Numbered from the stretch's first letter, positions 1-7,671 are shown. The stretch: 9,825 nucleotides of DNA from Acidobacteriota bacterium (GCA_027038695.1 JALWHA010000198.1:1-9825), one strand, 5' to 3'. Numbers and translations: made by a program. The notes: a model not told the origin generated them from the letters alone.

Positions 1-209
1 GCCTTTACCGTAATTTTTTTGTTGTAATCGGATATTTTTTTCTTTATTAAATTGATTTTTTTATGAGAAGAAGAATTTTCCATTCTGTAAAATACAAAAC
101 AAAGCAGATTTATCACAGTTATCAGGGATACTATAATTATCGGTAAATAGGTTTTTAAAACCTTTTCTTTTTGTGCTATACAGGGTTTTTCACTAAAATT
201 AATTCTCAA
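1..209 (-). CDS. PilN-like type IV pilus / type II secretion membrane protein, 5' part only
   Basis: The gene starts with TTG at 209-207, inside the last codons of the PilM-like gene, and stays open for 69 codons to the window edge, where it is cut. An AAGGGG ribosome-binding site lies 7 nt before the TTG, and no ATG or GTG start gives a better open frame (a nearby GTG hits a stop after five codons). The predicted protein begins MRINFSEKP, has a lysine-rich cytoplasmic stretch to about residue 20, one hydrophobic membrane segment at about 21-41 and then a lysine-rich, probably helical periplasmic part. An N-terminal [I/R]INL-like motif, a short cytoplasmic tail, one membrane helix and a coiled coil is the known layout of PilN, the partner of PilM in the alignment subcomplex of the inner membrane. 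Position directly after a PilM-like gene supports this. It is short and partial, so the family call rests on topology and context. Confidence 0.72.
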   Translation of the reverse strand, partial: MRINFSEKPCIAQKEKVLKTYLPIIIVSLITVINLLCFVFYRMENSSSHKKINLIKKKISDYNKKITVK

Positions 210-930
210 AACCGAACCCCTTAAAAATTTGCTTAAATCCTGATAACTTTTCTTCTCCGCAGATTAAAAATTCTTCAATTTCAAGAGAAAACCTATCGTA
301 AATAACCTTTTTAATAAAATCGATTTCTTGGTCTAACGGAATATCCGCAACTTTTTTCCTGACCTTCAGGTAGATAATGTTGCCGTCTTTTAAAAGCATT
401 CCTATAAAATAATCAGCCCTGTTCACCAACAACAGGGTTTGTTTTGCGTTTTGAGGAAGCAATTGTTTCAAAAATATTGATTCCGGAATTATATCCCAAC
501 ATTTCAGGCCTAATTCTTTCATTAATTTATTTATTGCATCGCTTAGGGTTATAGGCAAAGCATAAAACAGCACAGTATCCTTTTCAACCAATTCATACTT
601 TATATTGTAAGAATTAACTTTATAAGGCAACAATGTTTTTAACTTCCAGTTGAGCACTTCTTCGCGTTTTACCTGTGAGAAAGGAAAATTCGGGATATCT
701 ATAACCTGACTGCTAAAACATATATCCGGCAGTATAACGGTATTAAAAGGCATTTTTTGATATGCGGAAGATGCAATTTTAAGCAAGTTTCCATGAGAAA
801 CAACAGGGTTTTTTAAGTTATCCGGATTGAAAAATCCCTTGTTTTCCCTTTTCAATACAACCTCTAATCTGTTATTGAAAATGTAAAAATTTTGACTTCC
901 CGTATAAAAATAATAGTTATTTTTCGCCAT
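199..930 (-). CDS. short PilM/GspL-like cytoplasmic pilus assembly protein
   Basis: A 243-residue soluble protein with no signal peptide or membrane segment. PilM is an actin-like cytoplasmic protein that binds the N-terminus of PilN and links it to the assembly ATPase; GspL does the same job in type II secretion. Matching features are the central stretch around residues 64-115 (VILPD, then VIDIPNFP, then EEVLNWKLKTLLPYKV), the PES at 149-151 and a C-terminal region ending near a CGEEKLSGF segment that sits where PilM has its SGG loop. It is clearly shorter than typical PilM (about 350 residues). The N-terminal DxG phosphate loop is absent, and where the second DxG loop would lie the sequence reads VNRADYF (169-175), so nucleotide binding is doubtful. 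ATG start 4 bp after the ATPase gene with only a weak AGAG site, consistent with coupling. Identification rests on partial motifs plus position between PilB-like and PilN-like genes. Confidence 0.65.
   Translation of the reverse strand: MAKNNYYFYTGSQNFYIFNNRLEVVLKRENKGFFNPDNLKNPVVSHGNLLKIASSAYQKMPFNTVILPDICFSSQVIDIPNFPFSQVKREEVLNWKLKTLLPYKVNSYNIKYELVEKDTVLFYALPITLSDAINKLMKELGLKCWDIIPESIFLKQLLPQNAKQTLLLVNRADYFIGMLLKDGNIIYLKVRKKVADIPLDQEIDFIKKVIYDRFSLEIEEFLICGEEKLSGFKQIFKGFGFEN
217..222 (-). promoter_or_regulatory. ribosome-binding site for the PilN-like gene
   Basis: AAGGGG on the minus strand, inside the 3' end of the PilM-like coding region, 7 nt before the TTG at 209-207. It decides the start of the otherwise start-less partial frame and implies translational coupling between the two genes. 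Confidence 0.6.
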
Positions 931-934
931 ATAA

Positions 935-2455
935 TTACTCTATAAATGTCACTTTATTTACCTCTTTTAAAGACGTTATGCCCTTGATTGCTTTTTCTAT
1001 TCCGCTTTGTCTCAGCGTAACCATCCCCTGGCCTATGGCTTTGTTTTTTATTTCCCTTACAGGCCTTTTGGCTGTAATAAGTTCCCTGATCTCATCTGAT
1101 AAATCAAGAACTTCAGATATAACGGTTCTTCCCATATAGCCGGTCCCGTTGCATTCAAAACAGCCTTTTCCCTCATAGAAATCGTGATCCTCGTATTTCC
1201 TCGGGTCTAAACCTGATTCTATAAGAGTTTTTTTATCTATTTTAACCTTTGTTTTACAATGAGGGCAGAGTTTCCTTATAAGCCTTTGAGCAAGTATGCA
1301 GTTTAATGCAGAAACAAAAGAATATATGTCAATGCCCATATGGACAAACCTGCCTATTACATCTACAACATTATTAGCGTGGACTGTTGTAAACACCAGG
1401 TGTCCCGTTAACGCCGATTGGATGGCAATTGTGGCTGTTTCGGTATCCCTTATTTCACCTACCATGATCTTGTCGGGGTCATGCCTTAAAATTGACCTTA
1501 AGCCTTTAGCGAAGGTTAACCCTTTTTTCTCGTTAACCGGTATCTGTGTAACACCTTCCAATTGATATTCAACAGGGTCTTCAATGGTAATTATCTTATC
1601 TTCCTCTGTTTTAATTTCGGAAATACAGGCGTAAAGGGTTGTCGTCTTACCGCTTCCCGTAGGCCCTGTTACCAAAATCATTCCGTAAGGTTCCCTTATA
1701 AATTTTCTTAGTTTTTTCTTATCTCTTTCAGGAAAGCCCAAAACGTCAAGGTTTAAACTTTTGAAATCTTTATCGGTTGATTCTTTGTCCAATATCCTGA
1801 TAACGGCATCTTCACCATGAATTGTAGGCATAATTGAGACACGAAAGTCAACGTTTTTCCCTTTAAGCCGAACCTTAAACCTTCCGTCCTGAGGTATTCT
1901 TTTTTCAGCTATATCCAGTTCCGCCATTACCTTGATCCTTGAAATAATTTCATTATGGTATTTTTTATCTATTTTATCCATAGCTTGATAAAGGACTCCG
2001 TCAACCCTGTACTTTATAACAACCGAATCATCCCTTGTTTCAATGTGAATATCACTTACCCTTTTTTGTAACGCATTGAAAATAACGGTATCAATAAGTT
2101 TAACGATAGGGCTTGTTTCTTTTGCTACCGCATCTATGGACAGTAAATCTTCACCGTCCTCGGTTTCTTTAACGATCTGCAATTTTAATTCAGAAGAAGC
2201 CTCCTCAAGTGCTCTCTGTGAAGACTCGCTTTTTTTGAGTATTTCTTTTATTTGCCTTTCATTTTCATATTGAACTACAATTCTTTTGCCTAACCTTGTT
2301 TCAAGTTCGTCAACGGAAGTTAAGTTAAATGTTTCAGGTACGGCTATTTTTAAAACCCCTCTCTCTTCTTTTAAAGGGACAAAGGTATAGGAAAACATTA
2401 AATCAACTGGAATTTTTTTTATTAAATTAAAATCAAGTTCTTCAATATTCAGCAT
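935..2455 (-). CDS. PilB/GspE-family assembly ATPase
   Basis: A 506-residue hexameric secretion/pilus-extension ATPase of the inner-membrane cytoplasmic face that powers assembly of pilin-like subunits. Residues 1-75 form one N-terminal MshEN/T2SSE_N-type domain. The catalytic part has Walker A GPTGSGKTT at 264-272, Asp box with ITIEDPVE near 289-296, Walker B region DPDKIMVGEIRD at 326-337 (Glu334), and His box LTGHLVFTTVHANN at 349-362. A zinc-binding tetracysteine site is intact: Cys397, Cys400, Cys432, Cys435. Length is nearer GspE (about 500) than PilB (about 560), reflecting a shorter N-terminus. Presence of the tetracysteine site and the extended His box argues against the retraction ATPase PilT. 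ATG start at 2455 has GGAG 8 nt upstream; 17 bp after the PilC/GspF gene. Sequence alone does not separate a type IV pilus from a type II secretion role; separate PilM-like and PilN-like genes downstream favour a pilus-type machine. Confidence 0.95.
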   Translation of the reverse strand: MLNIEELDFNLIKKIPVDLMFSYTFVPLKEERGVLKIAVPETFNLTSVDELETRLGKRIVVQYENERQIKEILKKSESSQRALEEASSELKLQIVKETEDGEDLLSIDAVAKETSPIVKLIDTVIFNALQKRVSDIHIETRDDSVVIKYRVDGVLYQAMDKIDKKYHNEIISRIKVMAELDIAEKRIPQDGRFKVRLKGKNVDFRVSIMPTIHGEDAVIRILDKESTDKDFKSLNLDVLGFPERDKKKLRKFIREPYGMILVTGPTGSGKTTTLYACISEIKTEEDKIITIEDPVEYQLEGVTQIPVNEKKGLTFAKGLRSILRHDPDKIMVGEIRDTETATIAIQSALTGHLVFTTVHANNVVDVIGRFVHMGIDIYSFVSALNCILAQRLIRKLCPHCKTKVKIDKKTLIESGLDPRKYEDHDFYEGKGCFECNGTGYMGRTVISEVLDLSDEIRELITAKRPVREIKNKAIGQGMVTLRQSGIEKAIKGITSLKEVNKVTFIE

Positions 2456-2472
2456 TCAACAATCTCCAGACC

Positions 2473-3666
2473 TTATGAAATTATATCAGATACTTCAAAC
2501 AATGGAAGATACATAGAAATTAAAATAAAGGCTATAATAGCTCCCATTAACAGTAGAACAAAAGGGGCAACCAATGATGTAATATTTGCAAGAGAACCTG
2601 TTAATTCTTCTTCTTCAAATTCAGCCGAATTTTTAAGCATTAAAGTTAAGGAACCTGTTTCTTCCCCTATTTTCATCATATCCAGGGTGATCTGATCAAA
2701 GAATTCTGTTTCCTTTAAAGCCTCAGAAATAGATTTGCCGTCTCTTACCATTTTAATACTCTTTTCAAGTTTTCCTGACAAAATGACACTTGGGTTTGAG
2801 TATGCAAGTGTTTCAAGAGCCTGAACGGCGGGGGTACCTCCTTCAAGGAGTATGGATAAAGTCCTTGAAAATTGAGAAGTTACGTACTTTTTCCATATAT
2901 TTTTTATTATAGGTAATCTTAAAAGGCTTTTTTCATAAAAGATTTTGCCACGAGGCGTTGATAAAAAGTATTTCAAAAAAGCGGCAATTAGTATAATTAC
3001 AACAACTTCCAGAATAACATTTTTAGCAATCCATTTCGATACTGCAACCACTATTCTTGTTACCAAAGGCAATTGTGCCCCGAATCCCTGATAGAAATCA
3101 GAAAAACGAGGTAAAACCACATAGACTATAATCCCGATAGCCAGAGCTGCGACAAGCACTAAAAATGCAGGGTAAACAAATGCCGATTTAACCTTTTTCT
3201 TTGTTGAAAACATTATTTTTTGGTAGTTTAAGTAATTTGAAAGTACCTGTGCCAGATCCCCGCTTTTTTCTCCCGCAAAGAGTATCCCCGGATAAATAGG
3301 CGGGAAAAAATCTGAAAAATCCTTAAACGCCTCGGCAAGGGATTTCCCTTCTTTAATGGATTCAAGTATTTCGTTTAATATGGATTTTAAAGTTTTATTT
3401 TCAACCCTTTTTATTAATAAAGTCAACCCGTTAAATATAGGGATACCTGCCTTTATTAAAGCAAGAAATTCTTGATTAAAAATTAAGAAATCCTTTTCCG
3501 GAATCTTTTTTGAGCCTCCGAAGATTGAGAACTTTCTTTTAACTTCAAAGATGTGATAACCGGAACTTTTCAGTTTGGATACAGCTTCATTCTCCGAGTT
3601 TGCAGAAATTTCTTTTTGTAACACTTCTCCCGAAGCGGTACCTACTCTACATATATAACGTGCCAT
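2473..3666 (-). CDS. PilC/GspF-family inner-membrane platform protein
   Basis: A 397-residue polytopic inner-membrane protein that forms the platform on which the assembly ATPase acts. It has the family's two homologous T2SSF domains, about 62-185 and 265-388, each with the conserved glycine/acidic loop (GEKSGDL at 132-138 and GEETGSL at 334-340). The first domain opens with the conserved FNQEFLALIKAGIP pattern. Membrane segments are at about 163-186, 217-235 and 365-388, the usual three-helix topology, and length is normal for the family. The N-terminal 50 residues resemble the short soluble extension seen in GspF/PilC. The start codon lies 6 bp after the dnaB stop, and its ribosome-binding site overlaps that stop, so it should be translated from the dnaB transcript. 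The next gene, the ATPase, is its known working partner. Confidence 0.95.
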   Translation of the reverse strand: MARYICRVGTASGEVLQKEISANSENEAVSKLKSSGYHIFEVKRKFSIFGGSKKIPEKDFLIFNQEFLALIKAGIPIFNGLTLLIKRVENKTLKSILNEILESIKEGKSLAEAFKDFSDFFPPIYPGILFAGEKSGDLAQVLSNYLNYQKIMFSTKKKVKSAFVYPAFLVLVAALAIGIIVYVVLPRFSDFYQGFGAQLPLVTRIVVAVSKWIAKNVILEVVVIILIAAFLKYFLSTPRGKIFYEKSLLRLPIIKNIWKKYVTSQFSRTLSILLEGGTPAVQALETLAYSNPSVILSGKLEKSIKMVRDGKSISEALKETEFFDQITLDMMKIGEETGSLTLMLKNSAEFEEEELTGSLANITSLVAPFVLLLMGAIIAFILISMYLPLFEVSDIIS

Positions 3667-3672
3667 ATATAA

Positions 3673-3677
3673 TCACC
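3673..3677 (-). promoter_or_regulatory. ribosome-binding site of the pilC-like gene overlapping the dnaB stop
   Basis: GGTGA on the minus strand, in which TGA is the dnaB stop codon, followed by a 6-nt spacer and the ATG at 3666-3664. Terminating dnaB ribosomes would sit on this site, so expression of the platform protein is probably coupled to dnaB translation. Confidence 0.55.
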
Positions 3678-5049
3678 ATGTATCCGGCCCCATTGGCATA
3701 AATTTGGTACAGTGTTTGTAAAATAAAATTTTAAAATCATCGATAGGGCCGTTTCTGTTTTTTGCGACTATTAAATCAACCGGAATTTTTTCCATTTTTG
3801 ACGTTGAGGCATTTTGTTGCCTGACAACAGGTTCTCCCTTTTTAATATCCTGACGATGTAAAAACATAACAATGTCCGCATCCTGTTCAATAGAGCCTGA
3901 TTCTCTTAAGTCTGAAAGCACAGGCCTTGCATTTTTTCTCTGTTCAATAGATCTGTTTAACTGAGAAAGAACTATAAATGGGACATTGAGGTCTTTGGCA
4001 AGTATTTTTAATCCTCTTGAGATCTGAGATACTTCAAGTGCCCTGTTACCCATATCTCTTTTATCTTTTTTTTCGTGCATCAATTGCAGGTAATCAACAA
4101 GAACCAGATCAAGTCTTCCATCATTGTCCATTTTTAGTTTTTGTAACTTAGCTCTTAGATCGGCAACGGTTAACGACGCGCTGTCGTCCACGTATATCTT
4201 CAGTTTCTCCAATGAATTTGCCGCTTTTACAATTTCCTCGTATTCGGATTCATTTAATGAACCTTCCCTTGCCGATTTAACATCTATTTCCCGTTCCATA
4301 CATAATAACCTTAAGGCAATTTGATCAAAGGGCATTTCAAGGGAAAAGATACTTACAACGTTCCCTTTCAGTGCAATATCCAATGCCATAGATAAGGCAA
4401 AGCTTGTTTTACCTATTGACGGCCTTGCGGCAACAATAATCAACTCTCCCGGTTGAAAAGCGGGAATCACCCTATTTAATTCAGGAAAAGGAGAGTTAAT
4501 CCCCTGAGTGGTCTTATTGCGTAAATAAAAATCTCTTCTTTCTTCAATAGAGGAGACAACCTCAACAATGCCGTCTTTCAAAAGTTTTAAAGCCTCTTTG
4601 TTTCTCCCTATAGCCACCTCAAAGAGGTCTTTTTCAACAATGCCGATTAACTGCTTTGACGGAGTGTCTTTGCTGCCTTCGGAAAGGATCCTCTCGGCAA
4701 CAGCCATTAATTTTCTAACCTTTGCTTTATCTACAATGATTTCCGCATACTCTTCTATGTTTTTTAGAATAGGGATATTGTCTATAAGAGAAGAAATTAA
4801 AACTTCTCCTCCGGCTTGCTCTAATAAACCCTTTTCCTGTAATCTATTTTTTACGGTGATAATATCAAAATGCTTTCCCTCCCCGAAGATTTCAAGTATA
4901 GTTCCATAGATAATTCGGTGAGGGGTTAAATAAAAATCCTCTTCTTCGAGAATATGGCTAATTTTAAATATATTTTCAGGGTCTAAAAATAAAGCGCCTA
5001 ATACCCCTCTTTCCGCTTCTTCATTGTACGGGAGTTTGATTTTTTCCAT
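3673..5049 (-). CDS. dnaB: replicative DNA helicase DnaB
   Basis: A 458-residue hexameric 5'-3' replicative helicase that unwinds DNA at the fork and recruits primase. The N-terminal primase-interacting domain covers about residues 1-105 (starts with the typical PYNEEAERGVLGALFLDP pattern), a linker follows, and the RecA-like domain occupies about 180-450. Visible motifs: Walker A ARPSIGKTS at 208-216 (Lys214), catalytic Glu238 in FSLEMP, Walker B LVLVDYLQL with Asp319, the SQLNRSIEQR motif at 362-371, RPVLSDLRESGSIEQDAD at 375-392, and the arginine-finger region KNRNGP at 430-435. All key residues are present and length is normal (E. coli 471), with no intein insertion. ATG start at 5049 with AAGG 6 nt upstream, 17 bp after the response-regulator gene. 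No second dnaB copy is in the window, so this is probably the housekeeping helicase rather than a phage copy. Confidence 0.97.
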   Translation of the reverse strand: MEKIKLPYNEEAERGVLGALFLDPENIFKISHILEEEDFYLTPHRIIYGTILEIFGEGKHFDIITVKNRLQEKGLLEQAGGEVLISSLIDNIPILKNIEEYAEIIVDKAKVRKLMAVAERILSEGSKDTPSKQLIGIVEKDLFEVAIGRNKEALKLLKDGIVEVVSSIEERRDFYLRNKTTQGINSPFPELNRVIPAFQPGELIIVAARPSIGKTSFALSMALDIALKGNVVSIFSLEMPFDQIALRLLCMEREIDVKSAREGSLNESEYEEIVKAANSLEKLKIYVDDSASLTVADLRAKLQKLKMDNDGRLDLVLVDYLQLMHEKKDKRDMGNRALEVSQISRGLKILAKDLNVPFIVLSQLNRSIEQRKNARPVLSDLRESGSIEQDADIVMFLHRQDIKKGEPVVRQQNASTSKMEKIPVDLIVAKNRNGPIDDFKILFYKHCTKFMPMGPDTW

Positions 5050-5066
5050 TTTTTACCTTAAATCAA

Positions 5067-6392
5067 CTATTTTTCAAGTCTATACCTTTTCAATTTATTG
5101 TATAGGGTCGCTCTCGTAATACCCATAGCGTTTGCCGCTTTCATTATGTTTCCGTTGTACTTGTCGAGAGTGTAACGGATTAGAGCTTCTTCAGCCTCCT
5201 CCATTTTTTCGGTGTATAGTTTTAATATTACTTCTGGGGAACGCTTATTGTATTTCATTCCGGTAGGTAAAAATTTGGAACCGACATTAACCCTATCTGT
5301 CATTAAAACCAGCCTTTCAACAACGTTTTCTAATTCTCTTACATTGCCAGGCCAATTATATTTCATAAAAATTCTCTCAACCTCAATTGTAAAGCCTTTA
5401 AAAGTTTTGTTAACCTCTCTGCTGTACTTTTCAAGAAAATAATTAGCAATAGGCATTATATCTTCTGTTCTCATCCTTAAAGGGCTTACATTAAATTCAA
5501 GTATGTTTAAAAGATAATACAATTCTTCAATAAATTTTCCGGATTCAACCAATTCGTTAAATTTTTCTGAAGTACTTACAATAATCTTTAAATCATATTT
5601 TTTTACAATATTTTTTTTAGAAAAATAAGTAAGATCATTTTTTAGAAAGTCAAGTAATTTTAATTGAGATTTATAAAGTAACCTGTTTATATGTTTAAAG
5701 AACACAGTACCTTTATTCGCATAATCAAGCAACCCGGGGTTTTTATTATCCCCAAACAGGGTCACTTCGAATTTATCAGGTTCTAAAAGTACTGAATTAA
5801 CTTTAACAAAGGGATATTCGGCTCTATTGCTTTTTATGTGGACCAACTTTGCCAGCAACTCTTTTCCCGTTCCGTTTTCACCTTTTATCAGTATATTCTG
5901 AGCTTTTGACGCAACGGTATCTATCTGTTTTAAAAGTTTTATTAACTCTTTGTTTTCTGTTATAAAATTCAGTTCGTTTTTTTCAAGATTTAATTTATAT
6001 CTTTGAATTTGTTCTTTTTCTTCCAGATCCTTCATTTTTAAAATATTTTCAATATTAATAAGGAGTTTGTCCGCCTGAAAAGGCTTTTCTATAAAATCGG
6101 AAGCACCTTTCTTTAAAGCACTTACTGCCAATTCAATTGTTCCGTGAGCGGTTAAGATAATAACCTTGGTTAACGGGGAAATTTCTTTAATTTTATCAAG
6201 AACGTCAAGGCCAGTCATACCTTCCATTTTTAGATCAACAATTGCAAGATCAAATTGTTTCTTTTTTATAAGTTCAACGGCAGATTCTCCGCTTAATGCA
6301 AGGGAAAGTTCGTATTTATCGGACAGCAACAAATTTAAAGCCTCTAAAACATCTTTATGGTCATCTACTATTAATATTTTTTTCTTACTCAT
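5067..6392 (-). CDS. NtrC-type response regulator with degenerate AAA+ domain
   Basis: A 441-residue three-domain regulator. Receiver domain, residues 1-120: acidic pocket Asp10/Asp11, phospho-acceptor Asp53 (IVDLK), Thr81 and Lys103 (EKPF) are all present, so phosphorylation by a histidine kinase is expected. AAA+ domain, about 143-365: Walker A GENGTGKE at 171-178 is kept, as are the RMRTEDI region (306-312) and WPGNVREL (347-354). However, after LFGD at 212-215 the GAFTGA loop is missing entirely, and the Walker B segment that normally reads GGTLFLDEI is KGTVFFKHI (227-235), with the acidic pair replaced by Lys-His. C-terminal Fis-type helix-turn-helix at about 401-441 is intact. Known family members need GAFTGA to contact sigma54, so this protein probably acts by DNA binding without remodelling sigma54-polymerase. 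ATG at 6392 with AAGGAAGG 8 nt upstream. It heads the dnaB/pilus operon; its kinase is not in the window. Confidence 0.93.
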   Translation of the reverse strand: MSKKKILIVDDHKDVLEALNLLLSDKYELSLALSGESAVELIKKKQFDLAIVDLKMEGMTGLDVLDKIKEISPLTKVIILTAHGTIELAVSALKKGASDFIEKPFQADKLLINIENILKMKDLEEKEQIQRYKLNLEKNELNFITENKELIKLLKQIDTVASKAQNILIKGENGTGKELLAKLVHIKSNRAEYPFVKVNSVLLEPDKFEVTLFGDNKNPGLLDYANKGTVFFKHINRLLYKSQLKLLDFLKNDLTYFSKKNIVKKYDLKIIVSTSEKFNELVESGKFIEELYYLLNILEFNVSPLRMRTEDIMPIANYFLEKYSREVNKTFKGFTIEVERIFMKYNWPGNVRELENVVERLVLMTDRVNVGSKFLPTGMKYNKRSPEVILKLYTEKMEEAEEALIRYTLDKYNGNIMKAANAMGITRATLYNKLKRYRLEK

Positions 6393-6417
6393 ATGCGCAA
6401 CCTTCCTTAAGAAAATT

Positions 6418-6443
6418 GCCCCCGCTTATTTCAAGGCGGGGGC
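6418..6443 (-). terminator. GC-rich hairpin terminator after the fadL-type gene
   Basis: A perfect 8-bp GC stem: GCCCCCGC at 6418-6425 pairs with GCGGGGGC at 6436-6443 across a 10-nt loop. It lies 11 bp past the porin stop codon. Read on the minus strand it is followed by AATTTTCTT, a moderate U-tract. On the plus strand it is followed by CTTTTGAATTTTTT-like sequence, so it could stop either strand, though no plus-strand gene enters it. It separates the lipase-porin unit from the regulator-dnaB-pilus unit. Confidence 0.8.
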
Positions 6444-6454
6444 TTTTGAATTTT

Positions 6455-7657
6455 TTAGAATCTGTAATCTAATCCAAAACCGAGTAACAAAGCCTCAGTT
6501 TTATAAACTCCGTCAAATCCGGACTGGTTATCAGTAACAGTCCTGTTGTCAAAATCAACGTACATAAAGAATGAACTGATTGTTAGATTTTTACTGAAAT
6601 GCCAATCCAAACCTACTGAGTAATCGTTTCTGTCTGCATCCGGCAAAGTGGGTTCTACAGTTTCATCCGGAGCAGGGTTTTCATCATAAATATAGCCGAA
6701 TTTACATGTAAATTCATCGTTTAATTTATATGAAACACCCAACCTGTAAGAATCAACATTGTCCCATAATTTCGGTACACTTTCTAAGATCTCTCCATTA
6801 GTCCTGATTGCTTCTAATTTATTATAAGAAGACCAATCAGTATGGAACCATTCAACAGCTACCTGCCATTGATTATTTATCTGGTAAGATGCACCAATAG
6901 CCCAGGTTTGAGGTAAAGTTACCTTTGCTTTGATATCCCCATCGTAGAGAATAGGCAGAAAGGGTTTAGGAACATTGTCAAAATCGGCATCACCGTCGTA
7001 ATGGATAGTTACTTCACTTCTCCACATACCGCCTATGTGCAATTTATCATTAACATCCCATTCAAAACCGAATGAGCCGCCCCAGCCATCTCCGTCACCT
7101 GAAAGTTCTACATTTGCAAATTGGTCAACAAAGTTAATCTGGTTTGTAATAAGAACATCGGAAAGAACATAATTTGCCTGAATCCCTATTGAAAAATTAT
7201 CCGTAAGTTTGAAAGCCACCGTAGGAGAAATATAGAATGTCCTAATGTATGTTCTGTCTGCAAGCTGAGTTCCGGGCCAACCTGCTGGCCAATCTGTCTG
7301 CAAACCGTATTGAGAAAATTCACCTATACCTACTGTTACCCTATCGGTTAGTTGTTTTGTTACATAAATAGCCGGCAACACATTAAGGTGTTTTTTCTGG
7401 TCTGTTCTTAAACTACCGTCTAAGGATTCCCAATGGCTCTCAGGATAAACAAAAGTGGTATTTAAACTTACATTTAACCCGGGTAAATAAGTGAGAGCTC
7501 CCGGATTATAAAACACTGCAGAAGCGTTTCTTGCGTTTGCGACAACCGCATTGCCCATTGCTGCATAAGTTGCACTATGCTCATTTAACTGAAATCCTGC
7601 TGAGAATGCCAGAGCGGATAACATTAAAGCCAAAATTATTGATACAAACTTTCTCAT
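6455..7657 (-). CDS. OmpP1/FadL-family long-chain fatty-acid outer-membrane transporter
   Basis: A 400-residue outer-membrane beta-barrel that takes up long-chain fatty acids or other hydrophobic compounds by lateral diffusion. A Sec signal peptide (residues 1-19, cleavage AFS|A) leaves a mature protein beginning AGFQLNE, the same opening as mature E. coli FadL. The N-terminal plug region contains NASAVFYNPGAL (44-55), with NPG where most members have NPA. Barrel signatures of the family follow: LPQTWAIGASY, EWFHTDWSSYNKL, a W-D-N-V-D-S-Y-R-L-G strand, a P-x-P-D loop, LPDADRNDYSVGLDW, and a terminal aromatic YRF expected for BAM recognition. Length fits the family. ATG at 7657 has GAGG 7 nt upstream and starts 14 bp after the lipoprotein lipase gene, so the two are co-transcribed. 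The lipase partner points to fatty acids from exogenous lipids as substrate; an aromatic-hydrocarbon porin role (TodX/TbuX type) cannot be excluded. Confidence 0.93.
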   Translation of the reverse strand: MRKFVSIILALMLSALAFSAGFQLNEHSATYAAMGNAVVANARNASAVFYNPGALTYLPGLNVSLNTTFVYPESHWESLDGSLRTDQKKHLNVLPAIYVTKQLTDRVTVGIGEFSQYGLQTDWPAGWPGTQLADRTYIRTFYISPTVAFKLTDNFSIGIQANYVLSDVLITNQINFVDQFANVELSGDGDGWGGSFGFEWDVNDKLHIGGMWRSEVTIHYDGDADFDNVPKPFLPILYDGDIKAKVTLPQTWAIGASYQINNQWQVAVEWFHTDWSSYNKLEAIRTNGEILESVPKLWDNVDSYRLGVSYKLNDEFTCKFGYIYDENPAPDETVEPTLPDADRNDYSVGLDWHFSKNLTISSFFMYVDFDNRTVTDNQSGFDGVYKTEALLLGFGLDYRF

Positions 7658-7671
7658 ACCTTCACCTCACT

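Noticed and set aside
4568..4909. Plus-strand open frame of 113 codons opposite dnaB
   Set aside because: It lies wholly antisense to a fully conserved DnaB coding region, has no recognisable motif and only reflects codon bias of the opposite strand. The other plus-strand frames (for example 1296-1565, 6166-6537, 7531-7887) are rejected for the same reason.
3673..5049. Intein or phage-type DnaB
   Set aside because: Helicase motifs are contiguous at normal spacing and total length is normal, and there are no phage or mobile-element genes nearby.
5640..5780. Frameshift or broken gene explaining the missing GAFTGA and Walker B residues in the response regulator
   Set aside because: The frame is continuous, the surrounding residues still align with the AAA+ fold on both sides, and downstream motifs and the helix-turn-helix are intact, so the change is in-frame and the gene looks functional.
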